Below are positions 45,858 to 62,879 of a stretch of 64,000 nucleotides of DNA, in pieces. The translations under genes and the position numbers were made by a program. The notes under the pieces are model-generated. The model did no database searches, was not told the DNA's origin, and was given only the letters and a program-made list of their open reading frames with translations. The stretch covers positions 1,116,001 through 1,180,000 of the forward strand of contig NZ_CP039964.1 of NCBI RefSeq assembly GCF_005234135.1. The letters are read 5' to 3'. The stretch's first letter is position 1; each line of letters opens with the position of its first letter. This stretch comes from Pseudorhodobacter turbinis (GTDB taxonomy: Bacteria > Pseudomonadota > Alphaproteobacteria > Rhodobacterales > Rhodobacteraceae).

Positions 45858-47033
45858 TTAAGCGATAATTTTCGAAACGACGCCAGCGCCGACGGTACGG
45901 CCGCCTTCACGGATGGCGAAGCGCAGTTTTTCTTCCATGGCGATTGGGGCGATCAGTTCGACTTCGAACTTCAAGTTGTCGCCCGGCATAACCATTTCAG
46001 TGCCTTCCGGCAGGAACACAGTCCCGGTTACGTCCGTGGTACGGAAGTAAAACTGTGGACGGTAGTTCGCGAAGAACGGTGTGTGACGACCGCCTTCTTC
46101 TTTCGTCAGAATGTAGGCCTCAGCCTCAAACTTCGTGTGTGGCTTGACCGAACCAGGCTTACACAGAACCTGACCACGCTCGATGCCCTCACGGTCAACA
46201 CCGCGCAGCAAGAGACCAACGTTATCGCCGGCTTCGCCTTGATCCAGCAACTTGCGGAACATTTCAACGCCGGTACAAACCGTCTTCTTCGTGTCACGAA
46301 TACCAACGATTTCAATCTCTTCGCCGACTTTCACGATGCCACGCTCAATACGGCCCGTTGCAACAGTCCCACGACCAGAGATCGAGAACACGTCCTCGAC
46401 AGGCATCAAGAACGGCTGGTCAACAGCACGTGCAGGAGTTGGGATATACTCATCCACAGCGGCCATCAGTGCCTTGATCGACTCTTCGCCGATTTCAGGA
46501 CGCGTGCCGTTCATGGCGTGCAGAGCAGACCCACGGATGATCGGGATATCGTCGCCGGGGTAGTCATACGAAGACAGAAGCTCGCGGATTTCCATTTCCA
46601 CCAGTTCCAGCAGCTCTTCGTCGTCAACCTGGTCAACCTTGTTCATGTAGACAACCATGTAAGGGATGCCAACCTGACGGCCAAGCAAGATGTGCTCACG
46701 TGTCTGCGGCATAGGGCCGTCAGCTGCGTTCACAACCAAAATCGCGCCATCCATCTGCGCAGCACCGGTGATCATGTTTTTCACATAGTCAGCGTGGCCG
46801 GGGCAGTCAACGTGGGCGTAGTGGCGTGCCTCGGATTCATACTCAACGTGCGCGGTCGAGATCGTGATCCCACGAGCCTTCTCTTCGGGCGCGCCGTCGA
46901 TCTGATCATAGGCTTTGAAATCGCCAAAATATTTCGTGATCGCTGCCGTCAACGTCGTCTTGCCGTGGTCAACGTGACCAATCGTGCCGATGTTTACGTG
47001 CGGTTTGTTACGTTCAAACTTTGCCTTTGCCAT
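45858..47033 (-). CDS. tuf: elongation factor Tu
   Basis: The 391-residue GTPase delivers aminoacyl-tRNA. Motifs: GHVDHGKTT (P-loop), the switch region [22 protein letters not shown] and NKVDQVDD. Domains 2 and 3 are complete ([34 protein letters not shown] end). It is the only tuf copy in the window; many alphaproteobacteria have a second one. It lies in the str operon after fusA. Confidence 0.98.
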   Translation of the reverse strand: MAKAKFERNKPHVNIGTIGHVDHGKTTLTAAITKYFGDFKAYDQIDGAPEEKARGITISTAHVEYESEARHYAHVDCPGHADYVKNMITGAAQMDGAILVVNAADGPMPQTREHILLGRQVGIPYMVVYMNKVDQVDDEELLELVEMEIRELLSSYDYPGDDIPIIRGSALHAMNGTRPEIGEESIKALMAAVDEYIPTPARAVDQPFLMPVEDVFSISGRGTVATGRIERGIVKVGEEIEIVGIRDTKKTVCTGVEMFRKLLDQGEAGDNVGLLLRGVDREGIERGQVLCKPGSVKPHTKFEAEAYILTKEEGGRHTPFFANYRPQFYFRTTDVTGTVFLPEGTEMVMPGDNLKFEVELIAPIAMEEKLRFAIREGGRTVGAGVVSKIIA

Positions 47034-47117
47034 TATGGCCTCCTGTCATTTCGGTTGTGGTGGGGACAAGCCCCAACCCTACGGGGTGGTAGGGCGGGGT
47101 AATCCCCGCCACACCGG

Positions 47118-49241
47118 TTAAGCGTATTTCTTCTGGATCTCGTCCGAGATGGCCTGTGGAACCGTATCGTAGTGGTCAAAGGTCATCGAGAACACAGCAC
47201 GACCCGAAGTCATCGAGCGCAACGTGTTGATGTAGCCGAACATGTTGGCCAAAGGCACCATCGATGCGATCACGTTGGCGTTGCCGCGGCTGTCTTGCCC
47301 CGTAACCATACCCCGACGCGAGGTAAGGTCGCCGATGACGCCGCCGGTATATTCTTCCGGCGTTACAACTTCGACCTTCATGATCGGTTCCAACAGCTTG
47401 GCACCCGCTTTTTTCAAGCCTTCGCGCATCCCGGCACGTGCCGCGATTTCAAAAGCCAGAACCGAGGAGTCAACGTCATGGAAAGCACCGTCGATCAGTG
47501 CAATCTTGAAGTCAATAACCGGGAAGCCTGCCAATGGACCGGAGTCCATAACCGACTTGATGCCCTTTTCAACGCCAGGGATATATTCTTTAGGAATAGA
47601 CCCACCAACGATCTTGGACTCAAACGAGTAACCTTCACCAGGCTCGGTTGGCATGATGATCATCTTGATACGCGCGAACTGACCGGTACCACCGGACTGC
47701 TTCTTGTGCGTGTAATCGATCTCAGCTTCACGAGAGATGGTTTCACGATAAGCCACCTGCGGCGCACCGATATTCGCCTCAACCTTGAATTCCCGCTTCA
47801 TACGGTCAACCAAGATGTCGAGGTGAAGTTCGCCCATGCCCTTCATGATCGTCTGGCCCGACTCAAAATCGGTTTCCACACGGAAGGATGGATCTTCGGC
47901 AGCCAAACGCGCCAACGCGATACCCATTTTTTCCTGGTCAGCCTTGGTCTTCGGTTCGATCGCGATTTCGATAACCGGCTCGGGGAAGGTCATGGTTTCC
48001 AGAACGACCTGATTGTTCGGGTCGGACAGGGTATCACCAGTCGTCGTCTCTTTCAGACCGGCCAAAGCGATGATGTCGCCCGCATAGGCTTCTTCGATCT
48101 CTTCACGGTTGATCGAGTGCATCATCATCATACGACCGACGCGCTCTTTGCGGCCTTTCGTAGTGTTGACCATTTGGTCGCCTTTTTTCACAATGCCCGA
48201 ATAGATCCGGGTAAATGTGAGCGAGCCAACAAAGGGGTCATTCATGATTTTGAATGCCAGAGCCGAGAAAGGCATGCCGTCATCTGCCGAGCGTGGCTGG
48301 TCACGTGTTTCCGTTTCGTCACCGGCCTTAAAGCCCATATAGGCAGGCACGTCGAGCGGTGAAGGCAGGAAGTCGATGACCGCATTCAACAATGGCTGAA
48401 CGCCTTTGTTTTTGAACGCCGAACCAGCAGTTACCGGAACGAAGTCCAGCGCCAGAGTACCTTTACGGATCAGCGCGCGCAGGGTCGCATCGTCAGGCTC
48501 GTTGCCTTCCAGATACGCTTCCATTGCAGCGTCGTCCTGCTCCACAGCGATTTCAAGTAGGTTCATGCGCCATTCGGCTGCAACTTCCTTGAGCTCGTCA
48601 CGGATAGGACCACGGGACCAGGAAGCGCCAACGTCTTCGCCGTTCCAGACCCATTCTTCCATCTTCAACAGATCGATGATGCCTTCCAGTTTGTCCTCGG
48701 CACCAATCGGCAAAGCGATTGGCAACGGGGTCGCACCGGTGCGGTCTTTGATCATCTTAACGCAGTTAAAGAAGTCAGCGCCGACTTTGTCCATCTTGTT
48801 GACAAAAACGATACGCGGAACCTTGTAGCGGTCAGCCTGACGCCAAACAGTTTCGGTCTGCGGCTCTACACCAGCGTTGGCATCAAGCAAGCAAATCGCA
48901 CCATCCAGAACCGCCAACGAACGCTCAACTTCGATTGTGAAGTCAACGTGGCCGGGGGTGTCGATGATGTTGAAACGGTATTTCGTTTCATTAGTGCCAT
49001 CAGTGGTCGGATCTTCCTGACGCTGCCACGAAGTTGTGGTCGCAGCGGAGGTAATTGTGATGCCGCGCTCTTGCTCTTGCTCCATCCAGTCCATGGTCGA
49101 GGCGCCATCATGCGTCTCACCCATTTTGTGGTTTTTGCCGGTATAGAACAAGATACGCTCGGTCGTCGTGGTTTTACCCGCGTCGATATGCGCCATGATC
49201 CCGATATTGCGGTAGTGGTCGATTGAAAAATCGCGAGCCAT
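47118..49241 (-). CDS. fusA: elongation factor G
   Basis: The 707-residue translocase GTPase has the P-loop [37 protein letters not shown] and [12 protein letters not shown]. Domain IV contains the conserved [16 protein letters not shown] segment, and the C-terminus ends [10 protein letters not shown]. It moves tRNAs and mRNA and, with RRF, recycles ribosomes. It lies between rpsG and tuf, the standard str order. Confidence 0.98.
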   Translation of the reverse strand: MARDFSIDHYRNIGIMAHIDAGKTTTTERILFYTGKNHKMGETHDGASTMDWMEQEQERGITITSAATTTSWQRQEDPTTDGTNETKYRFNIIDTPGHVDFTIEVERSLAVLDGAICLLDANAGVEPQTETVWRQADRYKVPRIVFVNKMDKVGADFFNCVKMIKDRTGATPLPIALPIGAEDKLEGIIDLLKMEEWVWNGEDVGASWSRGPIRDELKEVAAEWRMNLLEIAVEQDDAAMEAYLEGNEPDDATLRALIRKGTLALDFVPVTAGSAFKNKGVQPLLNAVIDFLPSPLDVPAYMGFKAGDETETRDQPRSADDGMPFSALAFKIMNDPFVGSLTFTRIYSGIVKKGDQMVNTTKGRKERVGRMMMMHSINREEIEEAYAGDIIALAGLKETTTGDTLSDPNNQVVLETMTFPEPVIEIAIEPKTKADQEKMGIALARLAAEDPSFRVETDFESGQTIMKGMGELHLDILVDRMKREFKVEANIGAPQVAYRETISREAEIDYTHKKQSGGTGQFARIKMIIMPTEPGEGYSFESKIVGGSIPKEYIPGVEKGIKSVMDSGPLAGFPVIDFKIALIDGAFHDVDSSVLAFEIAARAGMREGLKKAGAKLLEPIMKVEVVTPEEYTGGVIGDLTSRRGMVTGQDSRGNANVIASMVPLANMFGYINTLRSMTSGRAVFSMTFDHYDTVPQAISDEIQKKYA

Positions 49242-49252
49242 TCAGGATCCCC

Positions 49253-49726
<474 letters not shown>

Positions 49727-49734
49727 TTATCCCC

Positions 49735-50106
49735 TCACTTCGGCCGCTTTGCGCCGTATTTCGAACGACGTTGACGACGATCTTTAACACCTTGGGTATC
49801 CAACACACCGCGCAGGATGTGGTAACGGACACCCGGAAGGTCTTTGATACGACCGCCGCGGATCAGGACAACGGAGTGTTCCTGAAGGTTGTGCTTTTCA
49901 CCTGGAATGTAGCAAATAACTTCAAAGCTGTTGGTCAGACGCACTTTTGCGACTTTCCGCATAGCCGAGTTAGGCTTTTTCGGGGTGGTTGTGTAAACGC
50001 GCGTACAAACGCCACGTTTTTGAGGGCAGGATTCCAAGTGCATAGACTTGGACCGCTTTACGCGCGGTTCGCGCGGCTTGCGGATTAGCTGTTGGATCGT
50101 TGGCAT
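49735..50106 (-). CDS. rpsL: 30S ribosomal protein S12
   Basis: The 123-residue S12 has [23 protein letters not shown] and [20 protein letters not shown]. Both lysines whose replacement gives streptomycin resistance in other bacteria are present, so the allele looks sensitive. It is first in the str operon; promoter signals should be in the upstream 300 bp. Confidence 0.98.
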   Translation of the reverse strand: MPTIQQLIRKPREPRVKRSKSMHLESCPQKRGVCTRVYTTTPKKPNSAMRKVAKVRLTNSFEVICYIPGEKHNLQEHSVVLIRGGRIKDLPGVRYHILRGVLDTQGVKDRRQRRSKYGAKRPK

Positions 50107-50413
50107 TCACGTTCCTCGTGTTGCATCTGTCAATACTCGCACCGGTTCGTCGTTCCGGTACACTGCTTCTCGACGGCATCTTGTGCCTTCACAAAACACC
50201 AAAACCGCAGTCGCCATCCCTTTCGGGCGACGGTGCGGTGGAATTACAGAGGATCGGGGCAATCGTCGGCCCGGATCTTGACCACTTCAGTCTTTGAGAC
50301 CATCGGACATGCCTTCGCACACTTCAGGTGATGCGGCTTGTAGGGGGAGTCGCGGAAGATGTCAACACTGGGCCGGTGTCACATCCGATGGTTGCACCAC
50401 TTGCTGCCATCAT
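50107..50413. promoter_or_regulatory. str operon leader/promoter region
   Basis: This 307-bp gap lies between the rpoC terminator and rpsL. Small open frames in it are not convincing. It should carry the str operon promoter, but I could not identify it confidently by eye. Confidence 0.4.
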
Positions 50414-50447
50414 AAAAAAGGCCCCCCGCAGCTTCCTGCGGGGGGCC
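50414..50447 (-). terminator. terminator after rpoC
   Basis: On the minus strand a perfect 12-bp stem (GGCCCCCCGCAG / CTGCGGGGGGCC) with a 4-nt loop is followed by T6. It ends the rplKAJL-rpoBC transcript. Confidence 0.95.
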
Positions 50448-50468
50448 ATATTTTCAAGCTTGAAAAGC

Positions 50469-53400
50469 TTACTCTTCGCTGTTTACGACCGGTTCGGCCA
50501 CAACAACTTCGGGCGCGGCCAGTGCGGCTGCCTGCTCGGCCTCGTCACGACGGACATCGACAACCTTCTGGTCACGCTCAGCGGCGATGCGCTTCACGCG
50601 GCTGGTTGCACCGCCCGTCCCTGCCGGGATCAAACGACCCACGATGACGTTTTCCTTCAGGCCGACAAGTTTGTCGCGCTTGCCCTGTACCGAAGCCTCG
50701 GTCAGAACCCGCGTGGTTTCCTGGAAGGACGCAGCCGAGATAAAGCTGCGCGTCTGCAAGGACGCCTTGGTGATCCCCAACAAGATCGGCTCTGCAATAG
50801 CAGGGCGAACACCCAGCTTATGCGCCTTGGCGTTGGCTTCATCCAACTCCGTCTTATCGACGTTTTCGCCTTTCAGAAGCGTGGTCTGGCCCGAGTCAAG
50901 AACCTCGAACTTTTGCAGCATCTGGCGAACGATCACCTCGATATGCTTGTCGTTGATCTTAACGCCTTGCAAACGATACACGTCCTGCACTTCGTCAATC
51001 ATGTAGTTGGCCAAAGCTTCCACGCCAAGAATCCGCAAGATGTCGTGCGGGGCGGGGTTGCCGTCCATGATGTAATCGCCCTTCTGGACAAAGTCACCTT
51101 CCTGAACAGGAATGTGCTTGCCCTTCGGCACCATGTATTCCAACGGCTGCAAGCTGTCGTCCAGTGGCTCCAGCGTGATGCGGCGCTTGTTCTTATAGTC
51201 CTTGCCGAACCGCACATAACCATCAGATTCCGCGATGATCGCGTTATCTTTCGGACGACGGGCCTCGAACAATTCTGCCACACGAGGAAGACCCCCGGTG
51301 ATGTCCTTGGTCTTGGCGCCTTCGCGCGGAATACGGGCAACAACGTCACCGGGCTTGATGTCTTGACCATCATCGACCGACAGAACCGCATCAACCGACA
51401 TCGGATAGGAAATCGGATTGCCCGCATCGTTGCGCACAGGCTCACCGGCTTCATCCATGATGATAACTTCAGGCTTAAGTTCGTTGCCCTTCGGCGCCGA
51501 CCGCCAGTCAGACACAATTTTCTGTGTCATGCCTGTTGCATCATCGGTATCCTCACGGACCGAGATGCCCGAGATCAGATCCACAAACCGCGCGACACCG
51601 GCTTTTTCAGCGATGATCGGCAGGGTGTAGGGGTCCCATTCGAACAGTTTGGCGCCACGTTTGACCATCTGGCCATCCTTGACGTGCACTTTGGCGCCGT
51701 AAGACACCTTATGCGCTGCCCGCTCTTGGCCGGCCTCGTCGATGATCGCGATCTGCATCGCACGACCCATGACAACCTGCTCGCCATTGACGTTTTCCAA
51801 CAGGTTGGCATTGCGGAATTCCACCTTGCCTTCCTGGGAAGCTTCCAAGAACGACTGCTGGCCACCCTGCGCAATACCGCCGATGTGGAACGTCCGCATC
51901 GTCAGCTGTGTGCCGGGCTCACCGATCGACTGTGCGGCGATGATGCCGACAGCTTCGCCTTGGTTCACCAAAGTACCACGGGCCAAGTCACGGCCATAGC
52001 ACTGGGCGCAAACGCCCTCTTCGGCTTCGCAGGTCAGCGGGCTGCGGATACGTGCCGAGGCAACGCTTGCCTGATCAATCAGATCAGCAGTACGTTCGTC
52101 GATCAACTCTCCACGGGCCACGATCACCTCATCCTGACCGGGAACGAGGATATCCTCGGCGGCCACACGACCCAGCAAGCGTTCTGCCAAGGAGGAAACA
52201 ACCTCCCCGTCATTCACGGCAGCCGAAGCGGTGATGCTGTTTTCGGTGCCACAATCATGCGCCCGGATGATGCAATCTTGGGCAACATCCACCAAACGAC
52301 GTGTCAGATAGCCCGAGTTCGCAGTCTTCAAAGCCGTATCCGCAAGACCCTTACGGGCACCGTGGGTGGAGTTAAAGTACTCCAACACGGTCAGACCTTC
52401 TTTAAAGTTCGAGATGATCGGCGTCTCGATGATTTCGCCGTTTGGCTTGGCCATCAAGCCGCGCATCCCGCCCAGCTGCTTCATCTGAGCAGGCGAACCA
52501 CGCGCACCGGAGTGCGACATCATATAGACCGAGTTCGGCTCCTGCTCCACACCTTCGTCGGTGTAGCGAACAGCCGAGATCTCGGCCATCATCTCAGCAG
52601 CAACCTTGTCCGAACATTTCGACCAAGCATCGACAACTTTGTTATATTTCTCGCCCTGAGTGATCAGACCGTCCATATATTGCTGTTCGAATTCTTTAAC
52701 CTGATCGCGGACTTCGTTCACGATGGGCCACTTGGTGTCAGGGATCAGCATGTCGTCTTTACCAAACGAAATACCGGCCTTGAACGCCTCGCGGAAGCCC
52801 ATGGTCATGATCTGGTCACAGAAGATCACGGACTCTTTCTGCCCGCAATAACGGTAAACCGTATCAATAACGTTCTGGACGTCCTTCTTCCGCAGCAAAC
52901 GGTTAACCAGATCAAACGGCGCTTTGGCATTCAGCGGCAGCATCGCACCAAGGCGCAAACGGCCCGGCGTGGTCTCATACCGCTTCCAAATCTCATTGCC
53001 CTCGTTGTCGATCTGTTTGATCCGGGCCTTGATGCTGGTGTGCAAGTGGACAGCACCCGCTTGCAACGCGTGCTCTACCTCGGTGACGTCAGCAAAGGCC
53101 ATGCCTTCGCCAATCATGCCCTTACGTTCCATGGTCGTATAGTACAGACCCAAGATCATATCCTGCGATGGCACGATAATTGGCGCACCGTTTGCAGGCG
53201 AAAGCACGTTGTTCGTCGACATCATCAGAACGCGGGCTTCAAGCTGCGCTTCTAGCGACAGCGGCACGTGGACCGCCATCTGGTCACCGTCAAAGTCAGC
53301 GTTAAAGGCAGAACAAACCAGCGGGTGCAGCTGAATAGCCTTACCTTCGATCAGGATCGGTTCAAACGCCTGGATGCCCAAACGGTGCAAGGTTGGCGCG

Positions 53401-54683
53401 CGGTTCAACAGAACCGGATGCTCGCGGATCACCTCATCCAGAATATCCCAAACTTCGGGACGCTCTTTTTCGACCAGCTTCTTCGCCTGCTTGACGGTCG
53501 AGGAAAGACCCTTCGCCTCAAGACGCGAATAGATGAACGGCTTGAACAGCTCCAAGGCCATCTTTTTCGGCAAGCCGCATTGATGCAGCTTCAATTCCGG
53601 GCCGGTCACAATGACCGAACGCCCCGAGAAGTCGACGCGTTTCCCCAAAAGGTTCTGACGGAAGCGACCCTGCTTACCCTTCAGCATGTCCGAAAGCGAT
53701 TTCAGTGGGCGCTTGTTGGTGCCCGTGATCACACGACCGCGACGACCGTTGTCAAACAGCGCATCGACCGATTCCTGCAACATCCGCTTTTCGTTACGCA
53801 CAATGATATCGGGCGCACGCAGCTCGATCAGACGCTTGAGGCGGTTGTTCCGGTTGATAACCCGACGATACAGATCGTTAAGGTCGGAGGTCGCAAAGCG
53901 GCCACCATCCAGCGGCACCAGCGGGCGCAGCTCTGGCGGGATCACCGGCAGAACGGTCAAGATCATCCATTCGGGACGGTTGCCCGACTCGAGGAAAGAT
54001 TCCACAATCTTCAAACGCTTGATGATCTTTTTCGGCTTCAATTCGCCAGTGGCTTCTTTCAACTCTTCGCGCAGCTGTTCAGCCGTCGCTTCCAAGTCGA
54101 TCGCGGCCAGCATCTCGCGGATGGCCTCGGCACCGATATTGGCGGTAAAGGCGTCGGCACCGTAAAGATCTTGCGCGTCAAGATACTCTTCCTCGGACAT
54201 CAACTGACCATAGGTAAGGTCGGTCAAGCCGGGCTCGATCACCACATAGTTTTCGAAATACAAGATGCGCTCAAGATCGCGCAGCGTTGTATCCAGCATC
54301 AACCCGATGCGCGATGGCAACGACTTGAGGAACCAGATGTGGGCAACGGGTGCTGCCAATTCGATATGGCCCATCCGCTCACGGCGGACCTTTTGCAGCG
54401 TAACTTCCACACCGCATTTCTCGCAGACAACGCCGCGATATTTCATGCGCTTATATTTGCCGCACAGGCATTCGTAATCTTTGATCGGGCCAAAGATACG
54501 CGCGCAGAACAAGCCGTCACGCTCTGGCTTGAACGTACGGTAGTTGATGGTTTCCGGTTTCTTGATCTCACCGTAAGACCACGACAAGATCCGCTCTGGC
54601 GAGGCCAGAGAGACCTTGATCTCGTCAAACGTCTTGACCGGGGCTACCGGGTTGAACGGGTTAGTCGAAAGTTCCTGGTTCAT
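50469..54683 (-). CDS. rpoC: RNA polymerase subunit beta'
   Basis: The 1404-residue catalytic subunit has the N-terminal zinc ribbon ([23 protein letters not shown]), the active-site motif [16 protein letters not shown], the bridge helix/trigger loop region ([24 protein letters not shown]) and a second zinc site ([16 protein letters not shown]). The C-terminus is a short acidic/Val tail. The length is normal for the group. It lies 69 bp after rpoB and is followed by a strong terminator. Confidence 0.98.
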   Translation of the reverse strand: MNQELSTNPFNPVAPVKTFDEIKVSLASPERILSWSYGEIKKPETINYRTFKPERDGLFCARIFGPIKDYECLCGKYKRMKYRGVVCEKCGVEVTLQKVRRERMGHIELAAPVAHIWFLKSLPSRIGLMLDTTLRDLERILYFENYVVIEPGLTDLTYGQLMSEEEYLDAQDLYGADAFTANIGAEAIREMLAAIDLEATAEQLREELKEATGELKPKKIIKRLKIVESFLESGNRPEWMILTVLPVIPPELRPLVPLDGGRFATSDLNDLYRRVINRNNRLKRLIELRAPDIIVRNEKRMLQESVDALFDNGRRGRVITGTNKRPLKSLSDMLKGKQGRFRQNLLGKRVDFSGRSVIVTGPELKLHQCGLPKKMALELFKPFIYSRLEAKGLSSTVKQAKKLVEKERPEVWDILDEVIREHPVLLNRAPTLHRLGIQAFEPILIEGKAIQLHPLVCSAFNADFDGDQMAVHVPLSLEAQLEARVLMMSTNNVLSPANGAPIIVPSQDMILGLYYTTMERKGMIGEGMAFADVTEVEHALQAGAVHLHTSIKARIKQIDNEGNEIWKRYETTPGRLRLGAMLPLNAKAPFDLVNRLLRKKDVQNVIDTVYRYCGQKESVIFCDQIMTMGFREAFKAGISFGKDDMLIPDTKWPIVNEVRDQVKEFEQQYMDGLITQGEKYNKVVDAWSKCSDKVAAEMMAEISAVRYTDEGVEQEPNSVYMMSHSGARGSPAQMKQLGGMRGLMAKPNGEIIETPIISNFKEGLTVLEYFNSTHGARKGLADTALKTANSGYLTRRLVDVAQDCIIRAHDCGTENSITASAAVNDGEVVSSLAERLLGRVAAEDILVPGQDEVIVARGELIDERTADLIDQASVASARIRSPLTCEAEEGVCAQCYGRDLARGTLVNQGEAVGIIAAQSIGEPGTQLTMRTFHIGGIAQGGQQSFLEASQEGKVEFRNANLLENVNGEQVVMGRAMQIAIIDEAGQERAAHKVSYGAKVHVKDGQMVKRGAKLFEWDPYTLPIIAEKAGVARFVDLISGISVREDTDDATGMTQKIVSDWRSAPKGNELKPEVIIMDEAGEPVRNDAGNPISYPMSVDAVLSVDDGQDIKPGDVVARIPREGAKTKDITGGLPRVAELFEARRPKDNAIIAESDGYVRFGKDYKNKRRITLEPLDDSLQPLEYMVPKGKHIPVQEGDFVQKGDYIMDGNPAPHDILRILGVEALANYMIDEVQDVYRLQGVKINDKHIEVIVRQMLQKFEVLDSGQTTLLKGENVDKTELDEANAKAHKLGVRPAIAEPILLGITKASLQTRSFISAASFQETTRVLTEASVQGKRDKLVGLKENVIVGRLIPAGTGGATSRVKRIAAERDQKVVDVRRDEAEQAAALAAPEVVVAEPVVNSEE

Positions 54684-54752
54684 GTCTCAATCCTTGAAAA
54701 GGGGCGTCGGAAGGCGAACGAGGCGCCCCGGCCAAAAGCCGGGGCAGCCCGT

Positions 54753-58892
<4,140 letters not shown>

Positions 58893-59077
58893 AGTCACCT
58901 TTCATCGTTTTCGCCGGCGCAGGCTCGTCGGGCCACGAGCATACGCCGCTTGGCGATAGAGGGATTACCGGTTCTATTCATGCCTTCCGTCCCACCGGAA
59001 GGCTCCCGAACTTGGATAACACACCTTGGAAGGGATTTGGGGCCAAACCCCTGCCAAGACCTGCTTTAGACGCAGAG

Positions 59078-59107
59078 AGCTGGGCGCGAAATTCATCGCA
59101 CCCAGCT
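59078..59107 (-). repeat. hairpin in rplL-rpoB gap
   Basis: AGCTGGGCGCGA and TCGCACCCAGCT form a 12-bp stem with one mismatch and a 6-nt loop. In enterics the rplL-rpoB space holds an attenuator and an RNase III site; a similar role is possible. The T-run is on the plus-strand side, so termination in the operon direction is unlikely. Confidence 0.55.
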
Positions 59108-59146
59108 TTGTTTTTACGCGGTCGACCAGCGACGCGCCAAACCGAA

Positions 59147-59518
59147 TTACTTCAGTTCAACTTTCGCGCCAGCAGCTTCCAATTTTGTCTTCAGCTCTTC
59201 AGCATCAGCTTTGGAAACGCCTTCTTTGACTTTGCCGCCAGCTTCAACCAAGTCTTTGGCTTCTTTCAGACCAAGACCAGTGATGCCGCGAACTTCTTTG
59301 ATGACGTTGATTTTGTTAGGACCAGCTTCGGTCAGAACAACGTCAAATTCGGTCTGCTCTTCTGCAGCTTCACCAGCAGCAGCAGGACCAGCCATCATCA
59401 CAGCGCCGCCAGCAGCGGGCTCGATGCCATACTCATCCTTCAGGATGGTTTTCAGTTCTTGTGCCTCGAGAAGGGTAAGACCTACGATCTCTTCGGCGAG
59501 TTTTTTCAGATCAGCCAT
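59147..59518 (-). CDS. rplL: 50S ribosomal protein L7/L12
   Basis: The 123-residue stalk protein has an N-terminal dimerisation domain ([26 protein letters not shown]), an Ala/Gly hinge (about residues 36-52) and the C-terminal factor-binding domain [39 protein letters not shown]. It recruits translation GTPases. It follows rplJ by 69 bp. Confidence 0.98.
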   Translation of the reverse strand: MADLKKLAEEIVGLTLLEAQELKTILKDEYGIEPAAGGAVMMAGPAAAGEAAEEQTEFDVVLTEAGPNKINVIKEVRGITGLGLKEAKDLVEAGGKVKEGVSKADAEELKTKLEAAGAKVELK

Positions 59519-59587
59519 TTTCTGTTCCGTTCAGTTAAGATGGGTTCCAACGTCGGTATTAACAACCACGCCGGATCATTAGATTGC

Positions 59588-60103
59588 TCAGGCGGCAGCC
59601 TTGTCCTCAATCGTGGACAAGATGCCGGCGATGTTCGAAGCAGGCGCGCCAATGGCCCCGGCGATGTTCGATGCTGGCGCACCGATGCAAGACACGATCG
59701 AAGCAATAAGCTCCTCACGCGACGGCATCGCTGCGACGGCTTTCACACCGGCGGTATCCAACAGTGTATCGCCCATAGCACCACCAAGAATAACGAACTT
59801 GTCGTTTTTCTTGGCATATGCATCCGCGACCTTCGCAGCAGCGACAGGGTCCTCGGAATAGGCCATCACGGTCATGCCCGTAAGCAGGTCGGCCAGCTTT
59901 GCAGCAGGCGTCCCTTCAAGGGCGATCTTGGCGAGCTTGTTCTTGGCAACGCGTACAGAACCACCGATTTCACGCATTTGCGCGCGAAGGTCCTGCATCT
60001 GTGCAACCGTGATCCCGGCGTAGTGGGCAACCACTACGACGCCAGAGCTTTCAAAGATCTGGCCGAGTTCCTCGACCACGTTCTCTTTTTGTGCTCTATC
60101 CAC
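59588..60103 (-). CDS. rplJ: 50S ribosomal protein L10
   Basis: The 171-residue L10 has [40 protein letters not shown] and a C-terminal helix ([17 protein letters not shown], with a near-repeat of [10 protein letters not shown]) that binds L7/L12 dimers. It anchors the stalk and in many bacteria represses its own operon at a leader RNA. The 269-bp gap upstream would contain such a leader. Confidence 0.97.
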   Translation of the reverse strand: MDRAQKENVVEELGQIFESSGVVVVAHYAGITVAQMQDLRAQMREIGGSVRVAKNKLAKIALEGTPAAKLADLLTGMTVMAYSEDPVAAAKVADAYAKKNDKFVILGGAMGDTLLDTAGVKAVAAMPSREELIASIVSCIGAPASNIAGAIGAPASNIAGILSTIEDKAAA

Positions 60104-60372
60104 AGTTTCACTCCAAGTTTGGAGGTTTCCCTCCGGCTCATGTTTGCCCCCTCCGAAGAAAGGGCGTTCGGGTCCTTTACGGGTCCCGAGGCCAGATCAC
60201 CCGAGGGACAGCCCCCGGAAATTTGTCTCGTTCCCCATCTCAGGCAGGAGATTAAGGGCCTAGGCCCACCCACCGTCTCGGACAGGACAAGGCCTAATTA
60301 GCGGCCCCATCACTCCTTCCCCGAAGGGTTGGAATTCTTGCTTGGATGACGGGCTTTCGCCCGCCCCCAAAA
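60104..60372 (-). promoter_or_regulatory. rplJ leader region (possible L10 leader)
   Basis: This 269-bp gap lies between rplA and rplJ. It is rich in short GC inverted repeats, as expected for an L10(L12)4-binding leader, and must contain the rplJ promoter or processing site. I did not fold it, so the assignment is by position. Confidence 0.4.
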
Positions 60373-61071
60373 TTACTTCGCAGCAGTCGATGCGAGATCC
60401 ACAGCGACGCCAGGGCCCATAGTTGAAGACAGGCAAACCTTCTTCACATATGCACCTTTTGCACCGGCAGGACGTGCTTTGGTGACAGCGTCAACAAAAG
60501 CGCGAACGTTTTCAGCCAGTTTCGCAGCATCAAACGACGCTTTGCCGATACCAGCATGGATAACGCCTGCTTTTTCGACTTTGAACTGTACTTCGCCACC
60601 CTTGGCATTGCCAACAGCGCCAGCCACATCCATCGTTACCGTCCCGACCTTCGGGTTTGGCATCAGGTTGCGTGGGCCAAGGATTTTGCCCAAACGACCG
60701 ACCAATGGCATCATGTCAGGTGTGGCGATGCAACGATCAAAATCGATCTTGCCGCCCTGAATAGCTTCCATCAGATCCTCGGCACCAACGATATCAGCAC
60801 CAGCAGCCGTTGCTTCATCAGCTTTCGGGCCACGCGCAAACACAGCCACACGAACTGTTTTACCAGTGCCGTTCGGCAATGTCACAACACCGCGAACCAT
60901 TTGGTCAGCGTGACGTGGATCAACCCCGAGGTTCATCGAGATTTCCAGCGTCTCGTCAAACTTGGCCTTCGCGTTGGACTTGATCAGTTCAACAGCATCA
61001 TCGACCGAGATCAAATCTTTGCCAGCAAAAGCTTCCCGCGCCGCGCGCGTACGTTTTCCAAACTTTGCCAT
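60373..61071 (-). CDS. rplA: 50S ribosomal protein L1
   Basis: The 232-residue L1 starts [17 protein letters not shown] and has [46 protein letters not shown] and [17 protein letters not shown]. It forms the mobile L1 stalk at the E site and in E. coli represses rplKA translation. It is three bases downstream of rplK. Confidence 0.98.
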   Translation of the reverse strand: MAKFGKRTRAAREAFAGKDLISVDDAVELIKSNAKAKFDETLEISMNLGVDPRHADQMVRGVVTLPNGTGKTVRVAVFARGPKADEATAAGADIVGAEDLMEAIQGGKIDFDRCIATPDMMPLVGRLGKILGPRNLMPNPKVGTVTMDVAGAVGNAKGGEVQFKVEKAGVIHAGIGKASFDAAKLAENVRAFVDAVTKARPAGAKGAYVKKVCLSSTMGPGVAVDLASTAAK

Positions 61072-61074
61072 GAT

Positions 61075-61527
61075 TTATCCTTTCACCTCGATACCGCAAG
61101 AGCGGGCCGAACCAAGGATGATCTGCATCGCACCATCAACGTCCGTTGCGTTCAAATCTTTCATCTTCTCTTCGGCAATTTTGCGAATTTGCGCAACAGT
61201 CACCGAACCTGCAGTCTCACGACCGGGCTTCGGCGAACCTTTGGTGCGATTCCGCTTACCAACAGGTGGAAGGCCAGCAGCTTTTTTCAACAGGTAAGCG
61301 GCTGGTGCAGACTTGGTCTCAAGGCTGAACGACTTATCCTGATAATAGGTGATGATCGTTGGCGTCGGCGTACCCGGCTCCAGATCAGCAGTCTTGGCGT
61401 TGAATTCTTTTACGAACGCCATGATGTTCAAGCCGCGCTGACCCAAAGCTGGACCGACGGGTGGGGATGGGTTCGCTTGACCCGCTTTAACTTGCAGCTT
61501 GAGCTGCCCGATAATCTTCTTGGCCAT
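61075..61527 (-). CDS. rplK: 50S ribosomal protein L11
   Basis: The 150-residue L11 starts [38 protein letters not shown], with the proline-rich N-terminal domain that binds thiostrepton and RelA-type signals, and ends [17 protein letters not shown]. The ATG at 61527 follows AGGAGAGG. It is paired with rplA. Confidence 0.98.
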   Translation of the reverse strand: MAKKIIGQLKLQVKAGQANPSPPVGPALGQRGLNIMAFVKEFNAKTADLEPGTPTPTIITYYQDKSFSLETKSAPAAYLLKKAAGLPPVGKRNRTKGSPKPGRETAGSVTVAQIRKIAEEKMKDLNATDVDGAMQIILGSARSCGIEVKG

Positions 61528-61617
61528 TTGGCCTCTCCTTTTATCACCGCGCCCCACCTTGGGACGCATGGTTTAGTGGTTCGGTCCCCGCGTACGGTCG
61601 CCTCCCACGAGATCACA

Positions 61618-62151
61618 TCAGGCGATTTTGGCAACCTGCGTGAATTCCAATTCGACCGGGGTTGCCCGGCCAAAGATAGAGACAGTCACCTTCAGGCGGC
61701 TATGCTCTTCATCAACTTCCTCAACCGAACCGGCAAAGCCTTCGAACGGCCCGTCCGTAACATTCACCTGCTCACCGACCTCAAAGCGGATCAGGTTGCG
61801 CGGCGCGGCCTCACCCTCTTCTGCACGGTTCAGGATCGAGTTAACTTCCTCATCGCGCATAGGCATCGGCTTGCCCTGCGGCCCCAAGAAACCGGTTACG
61901 CGGTTGATCGATGTAACGAGGTGATAGCCGCGGTTGGTCATCTCCATGCGCACCAGCACATAGCCCGGCATAAAGCGACGCTCTGAGGTTACTTTCTTGC
62001 CGCGACGGACTTCCAACACCTCTTCGGTGGGAACCATCACTTCTTCGATTTCTTCCTCAAGCCCGGCTTCGACTACGGCCGTTTTGATCTGCTCGGCAAT
62101 CTTCTTCTCAAAGTTAGAGAGAACACTTACCGAATACCAACGCTTCGCCAT
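61618..62151 (-). CDS. nusG: transcription termination/antitermination factor NusG
   Basis: The 177-residue NusG has an NGN domain (RWYSVSVLSNFEKKIAEQIKTAV, RRFMPGYVLVRMEM, TGFLGPQGKPMPM) and a C-terminal KOW domain (GEQVNVTDGPFEGFAGSVEEVDEEHSRLKV). It increases elongation and links RNA polymerase to Rho or S10. It lies between secE and rplK. A strong hairpin follows secE. Confidence 0.97.
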   Translation of the reverse strand: MAKRWYSVSVLSNFEKKIAEQIKTAVVEAGLEEEIEEVMVPTEEVLEVRRGKKVTSERRFMPGYVLVRMEMTNRGYHLVTSINRVTGFLGPQGKPMPMRDEEVNSILNRAEEGEAAPRNLIRFEVGEQVNVTDGPFEGFAGSVEEVDEEHSRLKVTVSIFGRATPVELEFTQVAKIA

Positions 62152-62234
62152 GCCTGCTTCACCTATCTAAATCCAGAGCCGAAACCCCGGTGATTCTTTT
62201 ACCTCAAGGCGGCTTCGCACGCCCCGCTTGGAAC

Positions 62235-62268
62235 AAAAAACAACGCGCGGACCGAATCGCCGCGCGTT
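62235..62268 (-). terminator. terminator-like hairpin between secE and nusG
   Basis: On the minus strand AACGCGCGG, a 9-nt loop and CCGCGCGTT are followed by G and T6. It would lower transcription from secE into nusG unless antiterminated. Confidence 0.85.
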
Positions 62269-62333
62269 TTCATTCCTGATTAACTGACCGAATACAGCGC
62301 CGCCCCCCTGATTTCAAGGGGGTAAGACGGTAT

Positions 62334-62531
62334 TCAGCCCAACCCGTTGATAACTGCACTCAACGCAGTGCGGATACCCAGATCCACCAACGAAAAGAAT
62401 GTCGCCGTCAACGCAGCCATGATGAACACCATAACGGTGGTCAAGACCACTTCACGACGGTTAGGCCAAGCAACCTTGGAAACTTCGCTCCGCACTTGTT
62501 GAATGAACTGAAGAGGGTTGGCCTTTGCCAT
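62334..62531 (-). CDS. secE: preprotein translocase subunit SecE
   Basis: The 65-residue single-helix SecE has PLQFIQQVRSEVSKVAWPNRREVVLTTVMVFIMAALTATFF, the conserved VAWPNRRE amphipathic segment followed by one membrane helix. It stabilises SecY. ATG at 62531 follows AGGATGTG; a GTG two codons earlier is possible. It is first in the whole ribosomal/RNA polymerase block; no tRNA-Trp gene, often next to secE, is present upstream. Confidence 0.95.
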   Translation of the reverse strand: MAKANPLQFIQQVRSEVSKVAWPNRREVVLTTVMVFIMAALTATFFSLVDLGIRTALSAVINGLG

Positions 62532-62879
62532 CGTCACATCCTGACTATTCGCTGTTTTATCGGCAGATACGCTTTTACGGCCAAGGTTTCAAGCCCGCAG
62601 CCGGATTTGCCCCCAAGCAACCCGTCATGCCGGGCCTAAGCATCAAGGAAGGCGGGCCACACCACATCGACCAACACCGCCTTGGCCGGGCCTTACCTAC
62701 CCCCGACGAACCACCGACAGCCCCTCACTTCACGACTTAAGATGTATCTTGGAAAAAAAGATTACTAGCCGGTGGGGCCCGTAAAGGGTATACGCCCCCA
62801 CCCAATAGAAAAACACACAAAGACGATCGTTCCTGATGGGTACTGCCCGGAACCGGTCGCACTTATACGGAATGGGCTA
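62532..62879. other. divergent gap between secE and the symporter operon
   Basis: This 348-bp gap should hold promoters for secE (minus) and the symporter pair (plus). No tRNA, known riboswitch or convincing small gene was recognised. A small GC hairpin (tggggcccgtaaagggtat region, about 62773-62800) is present. Confidence 0.4.

Noticed and set aside
47093..47110. GGCGGGG/CCCCGCC hairpin between fusA and tuf as a terminator
   Set aside because: No T-run follows on the minus strand and the gap is short, so it is more likely a structural element or chance.
50328..53255. Open frame of almost 1000 codons opposite rpoC
   Set aside because: It is the mirror of a strongly codon-biased gene in GC-rich DNA, has no family resemblance and no ribosome-binding site.
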